The position numbers were made by a program, and so were the translations under genes. Of a stretch of DNA of 64,000 nt, positions 9,221 to 19,372 are shown in pieces. Under the pieces are notes generated by a model that ran no database searches, was not told the DNA's origin, and saw only the letters and a list, made by a program, of their open reading frames with translations. The stretch comes from Buchnera aphidicola (Cinara splendens) (GTDB lineage Bacteria; Pseudomonadota; Gammaproteobacteria; Enterobacterales; Enterobacteriaceae): positions 310,001-374,000 of the forward strand of contig NZ_LR217722.1 of NCBI RefSeq assembly GCF_900698975.1. The letters are read 5' to 3'. The stretch's first letter is position 1; the number at the start of each line of letters is the position of its first letter.

Positions 9221-9559
9221 ATTTTATTTGTTTAAATTTATTAAATATTTATTTATATTTTATAAAATTTATAATACTAAAATATTAATTCATGTAATAA
9301 GAATCATTTGTTTTTCTTATAAAATTAACAATAAAAAATATATATCAATATTAATAATTAACTTATCACTAATATTGATATAAATAAAAATACTATTTTT
9401 TAAAATAATATATGTAACTATTATATATTATATAAACATAAAAATTTTAGAATCAAATCATAATAACTGTCTAATAGTTTTATTTATATATAAAAGTATT
9501 GATAAAATAATAATTAATTTTATATTTTTATAAAAAATTTACGCATATGGAATAATAAA
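9221..9559. other. Spacer between glnS and eno
   Basis: 339 bases without a supportable gene, about 90% A+T. The only structure I see is an inverted repeat at 9341-9382. E. coli has pyrG directly before eno; no trace of a CTP synthase frame is visible here, so pyrG appears to have been lost from this place. Confidence 0.6.
9341..9382. repeat. Inverted repeat in glnS-eno spacer
   Basis: Perfect 13-bp arms (TATATCAATATTA at 9341-9353 and its complement at 9370-9382) around a 16-base loop. It lies 120 bases after the glnS stop with no clear T tract, so it is at best a weak terminator candidate. AT-only arms of this length can also arise by chance at this base composition. Confidence 0.35.
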
Positions 9560-10867
9560 ATGTCAAAAATAAAAAAAATATTTGCTCGCGAAATATTAGA
9601 TTCACGCGGACATCCAACTATTGAAACTGAAGTGCATTTAACTAGCGGACATATTGGATTAGCTTCTGCTCCCTCCGGAGCATCTACTGGTTCTAAAGAA
9701 GCTTTAGAATTAAGAGACGGAGATTTGAAACGTTTTTTTGGTAAGGGAGTGCAAAAAGCAATACAGTGTGTGAATACAGAAATAAGAAGAAGTTTGTTAG
9801 GTAAAGAGGCTGAGGAACAAAAAAAAATAGATAATTATCTAATACATTTAGACGGTACGCCTAACAAGTCAAAATTTGGTGCAAATGCAATTTTATCAGT
9901 ATCATTAGCACTCGCAAAATCTGTTGCTGCAGAAAATAGAATGCCATTTTATTCTTATATTGCTGAAATTAATAAATCAAAAAATAAATTTTCCTTACCT
10001 CTTCCTATGATCAATATCATTAATGGAGGTATGCATGCCAACAACAATATTGATCTTCAAGAATTTATGATACAACCAATAGGAGCTGTTAATATTAAAC
10101 AAGCTATTCGTATAGGATCCGAAGTATTTCATAAATTAGGTATGATATTAAAAAATAAAGGATATACAACTTGCGTGGGAGATGAAGGAGGTTATGCTCC
10201 TAATTTACAGTCTAATGAAGAAGCATTATCTATGATGAGTTTAGCTGTAGAAAAAGCAAATTACAAATTAGGAGAAGATGTAGTTTTTGCTATAGATTGT
10301 GCTGCATCAGAACTGTTTGATAAAAAAACACAAAAATACAAGTTAAAAAATGAAAAAAAAACATTTAATTCACAAGAATTTACTCATTACCTTCAAAAAT
10401 TAACTAAAAAGTATCCTATTTTATCAATAGAAGATGGGTTACATGAAAATGATTGGAAAGGTTTTATACATCAAACAAAAGTTTTAGGAAAAACTATACA
10501 ACTAGTAGGAGACGATTTATTTGTTACAAATAAAAAAATTTTAAGTTATGGAATAAAAAATAAAGCTGCAAACGCAATTTTAGTCAAATTAAATCAAATA
10601 GGAACCTTAACAGAAACTTTAGAAACTATTCGTTTAGCTAAAAAAAATAAATACTCCGTTATTATATCTCATCGATCTGGAGAAACAGAAGATACCAGTA
10701 TTGCTGATTTATCTGTCGGTACATCTGCAGGACAAATAAAAACAGGTTCCATGTGTAGATCGGATAGAACAGCAAAATATAATAGATTAATCAGAATAGA
10801 AGAGTTTATGGAACTTGATAGTAAACTACCGAAAGAAAAATTGAACATATTCAATCCATATAACTAA
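9560..10867 (+). CDS. eno: Enolase
   Basis: Converts 2-phosphoglycerate to phosphoenolpyruvate; in E. coli it is also a scaffold partner of RNase E. It has 435 residues (E. coli 432) and is among the best conserved proteins here. Catalytic and metal ligands are present: [27 protein letters not shown] (metal Asp), [11 protein letters not shown] (Glu), [10 protein letters not shown] (Asp), ILVKLNQIG (catalytic Lys), [11 protein letters not shown] and AGQIKTGS (Lys). The substrate loop reads GGMHANNN where E. coli has GGEHADNN; the histidine is kept. TATGGAA precedes the ATG. Confidence 0.98.
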   Translation: MSKIKKIFAREILDSRGHPTIETEVHLTSGHIGLASAPSGASTGSKEALELRDGDLKRFFGKGVQKAIQCVNTEIRRSLLGKEAEEQKKIDNYLIHLDGTPNKSKFGANAILSVSLALAKSVAAENRMPFYSYIAEINKSKNKFSLPLPMINIINGGMHANNNIDLQEFMIQPIGAVNIKQAIRIGSEVFHKLGMILKNKGYTTCVGDEGGYAPNLQSNEEALSMMSLAVEKANYKLGEDVVFAIDCAASELFDKKTQKYKLKNEKKTFNSQEFTHYLQKLTKKYPILSIEDGLHENDWKGFIHQTKVLGKTIQLVGDDLFVTNKKILSYGIKNKAANAILVKLNQIGTLTETLETIRLAKKNKYSVIISHRSGETEDTSIADLSVGTSAGQIKTGSMCRSDRTAKYNRLIRIEEFMELDSKLPKEKLNIFNPYN

Positions 10868-11275
10868 AATTATATATAATCTAGAATATACAATATATAT
10901 TGTTGTTTATAAAATAGGGGTGTAACCCCTATTAACAATAGATATTAATATGTATAAAAATATATATAATATTTTAAAAATACAATTTATATATTTATAT
11001 ACCGCAATATTATAATATAATATAACTAAATTATTTTTATTTTATATTTTATATACAAATAAATCATTAATTAAGTTAATAAAAAAAGTACTCTACTGCA
11101 CGGTTTTTTACAAAAAAATAGTTTTCAAAAACATAATAAAAATTTACACAAAAAAAATTATAAATTTTATTATTTTAATAATAAAAAATAATCATTATTT
11201 TTAAAAAAAATTCTAGTATTATATATTTCAATATTCTTAATTAATGATTTGTATAACTATAAGTACAGCAAAAAA
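10868..11275. other. Spacer between eno and polA
   Basis: 408 bases with no supportable gene. It contains one hairpin at 10913-10933 and otherwise very AT-rich sequence. From memory, larger Buchnera genomes carry several more genes between eno and polA, so this is probably a deletion scar; that comparison was not checked. Confidence 0.55.
10913..10933. terminator. G/C-containing hairpin after eno
   Basis: Perfect 8-bp arms AATAGGGG and CCCCTATT around TGTAA, 46 bases after the eno stop. The G4/C4 block stands out in a spacer with almost no other G or C. There is no T tract on the plus side. On the minus strand the hairpin is followed by TTATAAAC, also weak. Its likely role is transcript-end structure for eno. 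Confidence 0.45.
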
Positions 11276-13966
11276 ATGACAAAAAAAATAACTATATTAA
11301 TTGATGGAAACTATTGTTTATATCAAACATATTTTTCTTATTTAAAATTAAAAAATAAAAATGGAGATTCAACTGGAATATTGTATGGATGTATTAAAAT
11401 ATTTAATAAATTAATAGAAACATTTAATCCCAAAAACATCGTAATCATTTTTGATACTCCAAAAACAACATTTCGACATCAATTATACAATAAATATAAA
11501 ACACACAGAAAACCAATGCCTAGTAACTTAAAAAAACAAATAAGACCTCTAAAAAAAATCATTCAATCTCTAGGGATTCCAGTGATCAATATAAAAAATG
11601 TTGAAGCTGATGATATTATTGGTAGTTTATCTAAGAAATTTACAAAAAAAAAATATTATGTGTTTATATACAGTGCAGATAAAGATTTAACACAGTTAGT
11701 AAATAAAAAAGTATCTATTATCCCAGGAAATTTTATTACAGAAGTATTAAATGAAAAGCATGTATACAAAAAATATGGGGTACATGCAAAATACATAGCA
11801 GATTTTTTAGGATTAACAGGTGATTCTTCTGATAATATTCCCGGCGTTCCCGGCATAGGAAAAAAAACAGCTGCTGTACTTTTAAAAAATTTTTCCTCTA
11901 TATCAGATATATATAAAAATATAAACTATGTTGCTTATCTACCAATAAGAAACATAAAAAATATTACAAGCAGTTTAAAAAAAAACAAAAAAAAAGCTTT
12001 TCTATCGTACCGTCTTACTAAAATAGATCAAAATATTTATATAAAAAATATATCATCATATTTAAAAAAAAATAACACAGATATACCTTTATTATTAAAA
12101 TATTTTAAATATTATCAATTAAATAAGTACATTAAACAAATATATGAAAACCAATTTCCTATTCTTGATAAATATCACAAAAAAAAAAACAAAAATATAC
12201 AAATTAAAATAGTAAATACTGATGTTATATCAAAAATGATAAATATCATTATTCAAAAAAAAATATTTTCTATTGCAATAGATTTTTACATAAATAAAGA
12301 AAAAAAATTTTTTTTTTATATCTCCATATCAGTTACTAACTATACAACATGGTGGTATATTCATGATCAAAAAAAAAACAATAAATACATATTAACTCCA
12401 AATATAATTTTAAAAAAACTAAAGTTCATTCTAGAAAACGAAAATTATCATAAAATTGGTACTAATTTAAAAAAAATTTTTCATATTTTGAAAAAATTTG
12501 ATATTACATTAACAGGAATATATTTTGATACATCAATTGCATTATATTATTATCAGTTAAGTAATAATATAAAAAAATGTAAAAAAAAAACCTTAAAAAA
12601 ATACATAAACAAGAAAAAATTTTTTGATTCAAAAAAAATAATTTTTAACGTTATTCAAAAATCTTTAAATCCAATAAAAAAATATTTTCAGAATATAAAA
12701 TATTTAATTATAAACTCTAAAAAACCATTTAAATCTATTGACATACCTTTAATACAAGTATTATCTAATATGGAATATACTGGTGTATTAATAAAAAAAA
12801 AAATATTAGAAAAACAAAAAAAAAAAATCAATAATACATCATTAAAACTTGAAAAAAAAATATATTATATAACTCAAGAAAAATTCAATATTAATTCTCC
12901 TAAACAATTACAAAAAATTTTATTTAAAAAATATAATTTTCCATACTTTAAAAAAACAAAAAATGGTAATATTTCTACTGATGAAACAGTTCTCACGGAA
13001 CTATCTAAAATTCATAAATTACCCAAAATTATCCTACAATATAGAATATTGAAAAAATTAAAAAATACTTATTTAAAAAAATTAATTCAATCAATAAATA
13101 CAAAAACAAAAAGAATTCATACCACATATCATCAGAACTCAACATCAACTGGTCGATTATCTTCTAGTGATCCTAATTTACAAAACATTCCAATTAAAAC
13201 CAAAATAGGAAGAAAACTTCGAATAGCATTTGTTGCAAAAAAAAAATGGTTATTATTAACAGCAGATTATTCTCATATTGAATTAAGAATCATGGCACAT
13301 TATTCAAATGATAAAAATATGATAAAAGATTTATCATATACTCAAGATATACATTATAATTCTGCTAAACATATATTTAATATTAATGACAATAAAATAA
13401 AATCTTATCATAGAAATACTGCTAAAATTGTAAATTTTTCAATATTATATGGAATTAGTTCTTTTGGACTATCTCGTAAATTAAATATTCCTATTTATGA
13501 AGCTAGAGAGTATATAAAAAACTATTTTTTAACATATAAAACAATTAAAGAATATATCAAATATACATATAATTTTGCTAAAAAAAAAAAGTATGTAAAA
13601 ACATTATTTGGAAGAAAAATATATATTCCTAATATTAATTCAAAAAATAAAAAATTAAAAAATAACGCAAAACGTTTTTGTATCAATGTAATTATACAAA
13701 ATACTGCTTCAGATATAATTAAAACTTCTATGATTAAATTACAACATATATTTCAAAAAAAATATCCAAATGATGTCAAAATAATTATGCAAATACATGA
13801 TGAATTAATATTTGAAATAAAAGAAGAAAAAATATCTAAATTTAGTTATTTAATTAAATATCACATGGAAAATAGTACAAAATTAATAGTTCCATTATAT
13901 GTATCTATTAAAATAGGAAAAAATTGGAAAGAAATGAAATCTTATATATTATCTGTTCCTAAATAA
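11276..13966 (+). CDS. polA: DNA polymerase I, full length with decayed proofreading domain
   Basis: Fills gaps and removes RNA primers. It has 896 residues (E. coli 928). The N-terminal 5' nuclease keeps its acidic residues (ILIDGNY, VEADDIIG, YSADKDLTQLV, TGDSSDNIPGVPGIGKKTAA). The polymerase has motif A DYSHIELRIMAHYS, the O helix with Arg, Lys, Phe and Tyr (HRNTAKIVNFSILYG), and motif C IHDE. The central 3'-5' exonuclease keeps only the first Asp (AIDFY versus E. coli AFDTE); the second Asp region reads LKKIFHIL instead of LKYDRGIL, and no third Asp is recognisable. An in-frame TTG at 11249 is less likely than the ATG at 11276. The 3' end overlaps engB by 18 bases. Confidence 0.96.
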   Translation: MTKKITILIDGNYCLYQTYFSYLKLKNKNGDSTGILYGCIKIFNKLIETFNPKNIVIIFDTPKTTFRHQLYNKYKTHRKPMPSNLKKQIRPLKKIIQSLGIPVINIKNVEADDIIGSLSKKFTKKKYYVFIYSADKDLTQLVNKKVSIIPGNFITEVLNEKHVYKKYGVHAKYIADFLGLTGDSSDNIPGVPGIGKKTAAVLLKNFSSISDIYKNINYVAYLPIRNIKNITSSLKKNKKKAFLSYRLTKIDQNIYIKNISSYLKKNNTDIPLLLKYFKYYQLNKYIKQIYENQFPILDKYHKKKNKNIQIKIVNTDVISKMINIIIQKKIFSIAIDFYINKEKKFFFYISISVTNYTTWWYIHDQKKNNKYILTPNIILKKLKFILENENYHKIGTNLKKIFHILKKFDITLTGIYFDTSIALYYYQLSNNIKKCKKKTLKKYINKKKFFDSKKIIFNVIQKSLNPIKKYFQNIKYLIINSKKPFKSIDIPLIQVLSNMEYTGVLIKKKILEKQKKKINNTSLKLEKKIYYITQEKFNINSPKQLQKILFKKYNFPYFKKTKNGNISTDETVLTELSKIHKLPKIILQYRILKKLKNTYLKKLIQSINTKTKRIHTTYHQNSTSTGRLSSSDPNLQNIPIKTKIGRKLRIAFVAKKKWLLLTADYSHIELRIMAHYSNDKNMIKDLSYTQDIHYNSAKHIFNINDNKIKSYHRNTAKIVNFSILYGISSFGLSRKLNIPIYEAREYIKNYFLTYKTIKEYIKYTYNFAKKKKYVKTLFGRKIYIPNINSKNKKLKNNAKRFCINVIIQNTASDIIKTSMIKLQHIFQKKYPNDVKIIMQIHDELIFEIKEEKISKFSYLIKYHMENSTKLIVPLYVSIKIGKNWKEMKSYILSVPK

Positions 13967-14560
13967 ATTGTACCATAAAGATAAATGATGTCGAACAACT
14001 AAAATATCTAATTTATTAAATTTAGAAAAACCTAAAACAGTAATGTCCATATTTAAAATAGATATTTTTTTACGAATTTGTGAAATTTGTACTGTTTTTT
14101 TTTGTTTAGAAACTTTATCAGTTTTAGTTAAAATAAATAAAATTGAAATTAATCTTTTCTGCAAAATTTTTAAAATTTTCAAATCCAATAATTTTAAGGA
14201 ATAACGAATATCGGATAAAATTATAACACCACGTAAACATAATCTATTACGTAAATAAAATAATAGACTTTTACTGAGTAATTTTTTAGTTAATAAATTA
14301 ATTGTAGAATATCCATATCCTGGAAAATCTATTATTCTAAAACTTGATGTAATATTAAAAACATTTATAGTTTTAGTTCTACCTGGCAATTTACTTACTC
14401 TAGCTAATTTTTTATTATTAGTTAATACATTTAATAAACTAGATTTTCCAGAATTAGAATAACCTAAAACTGCAATTTCTATTCCAGAAAAATCTTCTAA
14501 TTCACAAGTATTAATAATGCTTTTTAAAAAAGATGTTTTATCAAATTTCATATTATACAC
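13949..14560 (-). CDS. engB: Ribosome-biogenesis GTPase EngB (YihA/YsxC)
   Basis: Essential GTPase of 50S subunit assembly. It has 203 residues (E. coli 210). The G motifs are clear: GYSNSGKSS (P-loop), KLPGRTKTINVF (switch I), DFPGYG (G3) and LTKTD (G4). Two starts are possible: GTG at 14560, with AAGGA 11 bases upstream, and ATG at 14551, which lacks a ribosome site; I kept the GTG. The stop overlaps the polA 3' end in convergent orientation, so the two mRNAs share complementary ends. Confidence 0.95.
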   Translation of the reverse strand: MYNMKFDKTSFLKSIINTCELEDFSGIEIAVLGYSNSGKSSLLNVLTNNKKLARVSKLPGRTKTINVFNITSSFRIIDFPGYGYSTINLLTKKLLSKSLLFYLRNRLCLRGVIILSDIRYSLKLLDLKILKILQKRLISILFILTKTDKVSKQKKTVQISQIRKKISILNMDITVLGFSKFNKLDILVVRHHLSLWYNLFRNR

Positions 14561-14920
14561 GATAAACAGTATCCTTATTGATATACCATAACCAAGATGT
14601 AAATAATTAATTTAAAAATAATAATTCATACATTAGAAAAATATTGTAAAATAAAAATATAATTATACACTATAAACATTAAAATTAAGAATATATCATC
14701 ATATGTATTTAACATAGTATATAAATACTACTGTTTTGTTAAAAAAAATATTTTGTATTAAATATCTATAAATAATATCATGTTATTATTTTAAATAAAA
14801 CAAAGTCATATAAATAATAATTTTAAAAATTACATTAATAATAAAAAACAATATTTTTTCTTCCATACCGAACTTTAACTTACATATTCGTTTAATAATT
14901 AACAAAAAATTGGTATCTAT
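14561..14920. other. Divergent spacer between engB and typA
   Basis: 360 bases, almost pure A+T. It should hold promoters for both divergent genes, but at this composition -10-like hexamers are too common to assign. No ORF, RNA gene or convincing hairpin is visible. In E. coli the Spot 42 RNA gene lies between polA and engB; it is not present there or here. Confidence 0.55.
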
Positions 14921-16747
14921 ATGAATAAAATGATCAGAAATATTGCTATTATTGCTCACGTTGATCATGGAAAAACAACACTACTAGATCAATTATTACA
15001 GCAATCAGGTACATTTCAACAGCATGAAGAAAAAATTGATAGAATAATGGATTCCAACGAATTGGAAAAAGAAAGAGGTATAACGATATTATCTAAGCAT
15101 ACGTCAGTAACGTGGAAAAATTATCATATAAATATTATCGATACTCCGGGACATGCTGACTTTGGAGGAGAAGTAGAAAGAATTTTATCTATGGTAGATT
15201 CTGTTTTACTAGTTGTAGATGCTTTTGAAGGACCTATGCCTCAAACACGTTATGTAACTAAAAAATCATTTTTATATAACATAAAACCAATAGTAGTAAT
15301 TAATAAAATGGATAGACCAACTATTCGACCAGATTGGGTAATTAATCAAATATTTGATTTATTTGTTAACTTATCCGCTAGTGATGAACAATTAGATTTT
15401 CCTATAATATATACTTCGGCATTATTAGGTCAATCGGGATATGATCCTGATAATATACAAAATAATATGGTCCCTTTATTAAATTCTATTATAGAATACA
15501 CTCCAATACCCAACATATCAAAAAAAAAATTTTTTCAAATGCAACTTTCACAATTAGATTTCAATAATTATTTTGGAATGATCGGAATCGGAAAAATACA
15601 ACAAGGAAAGTTAAGAAGTAATCAAATGGTTTCAGTATTGAGAAATAAAAAAAAAATTTATACAGGAAAAATTCAAAATATATTAAAATTCTACGGATTA
15701 AAAAAAAAAAAAATAGATATAGCATATGCTGGTGATATTATTGCAGTTACAGGACTTAACAACATTGAAATATCAGATACTATTTGTGATCCAGATTTTT
15801 TGTATCCTTTACCTAACTTAAAAATTGATGAACCTACTGTAAAAATGTTATTTTGTGTTAATCAATCACCTTTTTGTGGTAGAGAAGGAAAATACATAAC
15901 ATCTCGTCAAATCTTAGAGCGATTAAAAAAAGAAACTATTCGTAATATTTCTTTAACCGTAGAAGAAACTAAAAATTCAAACATTTTTTCTGTTTCTGGA
16001 AGAGGAGAATTACATTTATCTATTTTGTTAGAACAACTACGTAGAGAAAATTTTGAAATAGAGGTATCTAGACCTACAGTAATTTTTAAAAACAAAAACA
16101 ATGTATTAACTGAACCATTCGAAATAACATTTTTAGATATTGAAAAAAAACATCAAGGACCGTTAATACAAAAATTAGGTGAATTAAGAGGTGAAATACA
16201 GAATATAGTGACCAGTGAGTACGGCAGAATTCAAATTGAATGTATTTTATCTAGTAGATCTTTAATTGGATTTAGATCCGAATTTATGAATCTTACATCA
16301 GGAAGTGGTACTTTTTTTTCATCTATTAATCATTATGGACCATTACAACAAAAAAAATTTGGACAAAGAAAAAATGGAGTTCTTATTTCTAAAAAAACTG
16401 GAACTGCTGTATCTTTTTCTATTTATAATCTTCAAAATAGAGGTAAAATGTTTATTCATCACGGAGAAGAGGTGTATGAAGGACAAATTGTAGGAATACA
16501 TAACCGATCTAATGATTTAACTGTGAATTGCTTGACAGGAAAAAAATTAACAAATATGCGCGCTTCTGGAACTGATGAAGCTATAAATTTAACTAAACCA
16601 ATTAATATTACCTTAGAATATGCTTTAAATTTCGTGAATGACGATGAACTAATAGAAGTAACTCCTCGTTCAATACGATTAAGAAAATTATTACTGAAAG
16701 AAAGTGATAGGAAAAAAAACAACAAAAATAATACTCGTGATTATTAA
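14921..16747 (+). CDS. typA: Ribosome-associated GTPase BipA/TypA
   Basis: Translational GTPase of the EF-G/LepA family that supports 50S assembly and growth at low temperature. It has 608 residues (E. coli 607). It starts [20 protein letters not shown] (P-loop), followed by ERGITIL (switch I), [13 protein letters not shown] (G3) and NKMD (G4). The BipA-specific C-terminal domain is intact ([20 protein letters not shown]). A second ATG at 14930 would also give a good N terminus. It contains an in-frame A14 run at 15700-15713. Confidence 0.97.
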   Translation: MNKMIRNIAIIAHVDHGKTTLLDQLLQQSGTFQQHEEKIDRIMDSNELEKERGITILSKHTSVTWKNYHINIIDTPGHADFGGEVERILSMVDSVLLVVDAFEGPMPQTRYVTKKSFLYNIKPIVVINKMDRPTIRPDWVINQIFDLFVNLSASDEQLDFPIIYTSALLGQSGYDPDNIQNNMVPLLNSIIEYTPIPNISKKKFFQMQLSQLDFNNYFGMIGIGKIQQGKLRSNQMVSVLRNKKKIYTGKIQNILKFYGLKKKKIDIAYAGDIIAVTGLNNIEISDTICDPDFLYPLPNLKIDEPTVKMLFCVNQSPFCGREGKYITSRQILERLKKETIRNISLTVEETKNSNIFSVSGRGELHLSILLEQLRRENFEIEVSRPTVIFKNKNNVLTEPFEITFLDIEKKHQGPLIQKLGELRGEIQNIVTSEYGRIQIECILSSRSLIGFRSEFMNLTSGSGTFFSSINHYGPLQQKKFGQRKNGVLISKKTGTAVSFSIYNLQNRGKMFIHHGEEVYEGQIVGIHNRSNDLTVNCLTGKKLTNMRASGTDEAINLTKPINITLEYALNFVNDDELIEVTPRSIRLRKLLLKESDRKKNNKNNTRDY

Positions 16748-17085
16748 TCATTAGTAAAAAATACATGATATACAATTCATATTGTTAACGATTACTAAAA
16801 AGAATCTTTATATCCTAAAAAGATTCTTTTTATAAAAAATACTATGAAATATAAATAAAAAATTTTTTAGATTATATAAATTTAAAAGTTTTACTAAAAA
16901 TAACAATTTTAATTACATGTAATTTAATTAAATAAAATATTATATAAAAATGTATTAAGTATAAATTTAATCTCAATATTTATCTAAAATTCGTTTTTAT
17001 AATTTTTATATAAATTATCCAAATACTACTTTTTTAATGCTTTATTTTTAATTAATTTCTGTTTTAAAATTATTATAGAAATTTA
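16748..17085. other. Convergent spacer between typA and ygfZ
   Basis: 338 bases between two converging stops. It holds the hairpin at 16797-16831 and otherwise nothing that I can support. In E. coli glnA lies beside typA; no glutamine synthetase frame remains. Confidence 0.55.
16797..16831. terminator. Bidirectional terminator-like hairpin
   Basis: Perfect 13-bp stem (AAAAAGAATCTTT at 16797-16809 and AAAGATTCTTTTT at 16819-16831) with a 9-base loop. T tracts form the 3' arm end on either strand, as expected for a shared terminator between convergent typA (plus) and ygfZ (minus). It is 50 bases from the typA stop but 255 bases from ygfZ. Confidence 0.7.
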
Positions 17086-18051
17086 CTATCTAGTAAACAC
17101 AAAAAAATCAACAGATGGATTTGACTTTATAAAAAAAATATTTTTTTTTTTTAAAAAAATTTTTTTTATGCGAATTTGTAATAATAATTTTTTAGGATAT
17201 ATATATACCCACGATAAAACTACACCAACATGAAACTTATAACCTGATTTATCATCTAAATATTCAACAGATTCAAAAATATCAGGATGACAGGAATAAT
17301 TATTACCTATTAATGAACAAACTGTAAATTTGTTAATCTTTTTATTTTCATATTTACACAATACTTCTTGTCCATAATAACAACCTTTATTAAAATCAAT
17401 AGCATTCCATTTTTTTAAACCTAAAGACTGTAATATAAAAAAACCAGATATTTTTTTATCAATTATAGGAAAACATGCTTCAATATCTAACGCTAACCAT
17501 TGCATACTAATACTCAATAAAATTTTATGCTTTATGCATTTTAAAAAATTTTCTACTTTATTTTCATGTACTAAAATCAAATATCTGTTAACAGGTTGAT
17601 TGATTTTTAAAAAAACTAAACCATCTTGTACAATTACCGAAGTATATTGATTGAACCTAATGGAAAAAATATCCTTTAATATAAAATCTGATTTACTTCC
17701 GCATAAACCAAATAAACGAAAACTATTATCTTCAAAAATATCTACTTTAGAAAATAAAGAATATTTTTTTAATTCATATAAATGTTTCTTACAAATTGAA
17801 GATCGTACAATATATAAGTAACAATCATAATATTTAAATATAAAAAATGAAGTCCATACTTTTCCATTAATGTTACAATGAGTTCCAATTTTATAGTTAT
17901 AATTATCAATTGAATTTATATCTATTGTAAATTGATTATTTAAATATTTTTTTTTATCTAATCCTAGAACACGAACTATAGACCAATCGTTTAATTGCAT
18001 GTATATATTAGATAAATTATTACTCAGATAAACACTTGAATTATTTTGCAT
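17086..18051 (-). CDS. ygfZ: Folate-dependent Fe-S cluster protein YgfZ
   Basis: Tetrahydrofolate-binding paralogue of the glycine-cleavage T protein that supports assembly or repair of some iron-sulfur enzymes, including MiaB in E. coli. It has 321 residues (E. coli 326). Overall similarity is low, but the signature KGCYYGQEV (family KGCYxGQE with the functional Cys) is intact. A fitting client, miaB, lies 4 kb downstream. The N terminus is diverged and the ATG at 18051 is the first sensible start. Confidence 0.92.
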   Translation of the reverse strand: MQNNSSVYLSNNLSNIYMQLNDWSIVRVLGLDKKKYLNNQFTIDINSIDNYNYKIGTHCNINGKVWTSFFIFKYYDCYLYIVRSSICKKHLYELKKYSLFSKVDIFEDNSFRLFGLCGSKSDFILKDIFSIRFNQYTSVIVQDGLVFLKINQPVNRYLILVHENKVENFLKCIKHKILLSISMQWLALDIEACFPIIDKKISGFFILQSLGLKKWNAIDFNKGCYYGQEVLCKYENKKINKFTVCSLIGNNYSCHPDIFESVEYLDDKSGYKFHVGVVLSWVYIYPKKLLLQIRIKKIFLKKKNIFFIKSNPSVDFFVFTR

Positions 18052-18255
18052 AAATTACTCTCTAAGAAAGCTTTTTTTTTAGATGTTTTTTATAGTATAG
18101 TCATATGATATGATACAATAAATTAATGTTTATATAAAAATTATTATATAATAATAATCATATAAAATATGTGATATATCAATTGATATAATAAATTAAA
18201 AAAATAAAAATTATACGTATTTTAAAAAAAATAACTAAAACTTTTAAAAAATAAA

Positions 18256-19363
18256 ATGAAAAAAACATTAAATTTATCCACTTTAATTAAAAAAATACAA
18301 CTATTTAAAAAAAAAATAATATTATTAAAGAGGAATCTTTGACTATGATAACAATACAAAAAAAATCCAGTCTATTAATTCTAAATTAAAAAATTTAAAA
18401 TTTTATAAAAATTCTAAATTAATATCACATTTATATAAAAAAAAAAATATTTTATCTAAAAATAAAAATGACATTGTACGAATTACTAATATAGTACAAG
18501 ATATAGAGTGTTGGATAAAAATATTTATACAAGAACCCGATAAAATTATTAAAAAAGAAATAAACATACAATATAAAAAATTAAAAAAAAAATTAAAAAA
18601 ACTAGAAATATACATCATGTTTTACCATAAACACGATCATAATAATTGTTATATAGATATACAATCAGGATCAGGAGGAATTGAATCACAAGATTGGACA
18701 AAAATGTTATTAAAAATGTATCTAAAATATTCATTTAATAAAAAATTCAAAAGTAAAATTATATCCCAATCAATAGGAGAAAATGGTGGTATAAAATCTA
18801 TTACATTAAAAATAAAAGGTGAATATGCATTTGGTTGGTTTAGAACTGAAACAGGTATACATAGATTAGTACGAAAAAGCCCTTTTGACATAAATAACAA
18901 AAGACATACTTCATTTAGTTCTGTATTTGTATATCCTGAATTAAAAAATAATATTAATATAGATATTCAACCCAAAAATCTGAGAATAGATGTTTACCGA
19001 TCTTCGGGAGCTGGAGGACAACACGTCAATAAAACAGAATCTGCTGTACGCATTACACATATACCAACAGGTATTGTAACACAGTGTCAAAATGAAAGAT
19101 CTCAGCATAAAAATAAACATGCTGCTCTAAAACAATTAACATCTAAACTATATCGAATAGAAACAGAAAAAAAAAAAACAGAAAAAAAAAACACAAATAC
19201 AAAAAAACCTAGTATTCGATGGGGAAACCAAATTCGTTCATATATATTAGATGATTCTAGAATAAAAGATATCCGAACTAACATAGAAAGAAATGATGTA
19301 TATCAAATCTTAAATGGTGATTTACATCAATTTATTAAAACTAGTTTAAAAATGGGATTATAA
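18256..19363 (+). CDS. prfB: Peptide chain release factor 2, with programmed +1 frameshift
   Basis: RF2 releases peptides at UGA and UAA. The first frame runs from ATG 18256 through 28 codons to CTT TGA at 18337-18342. Shifting +1 (CTT then GAC) continues in frame to 19363 and gives 368 residues (E. coli 365). After the shift the protein begins DYD, as in E. coli. Signatures are the anticodon-like SPF (RKSPFD) and GGQ (SGAGGQHVNKTESAVRI). The UGA makes RF2 synthesis self-limiting: low RF2 favours the shift. The segment between the shift and residue 120 is very Lys/Ile-rich. lysS begins 9 bases later, so the two form one unit as in E. coli. Confidence 0.96.
18331..18343 (+). promoter_or_regulatory. 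RF2 programmed frameshift site
   Basis: The site reads AGG AAT CTT TGA C, with AAG before it. The slippery CTT and the stop TGA C match E. coli exactly. The internal Shine-Dalgarno-like stimulator is AGAGGA rather than AGGGGG, at the same spacing of about three bases from CTT. This is a translational autoregulatory element. Confidence 0.92.
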
Positions 19364-19372
19364 AAATAAAAT

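Noticed and set aside
16305..16493. Short plus-strand frame within typA
   Set aside because: Alternate frame of a conserved GTPase gene; no ribosome site and no similarity.
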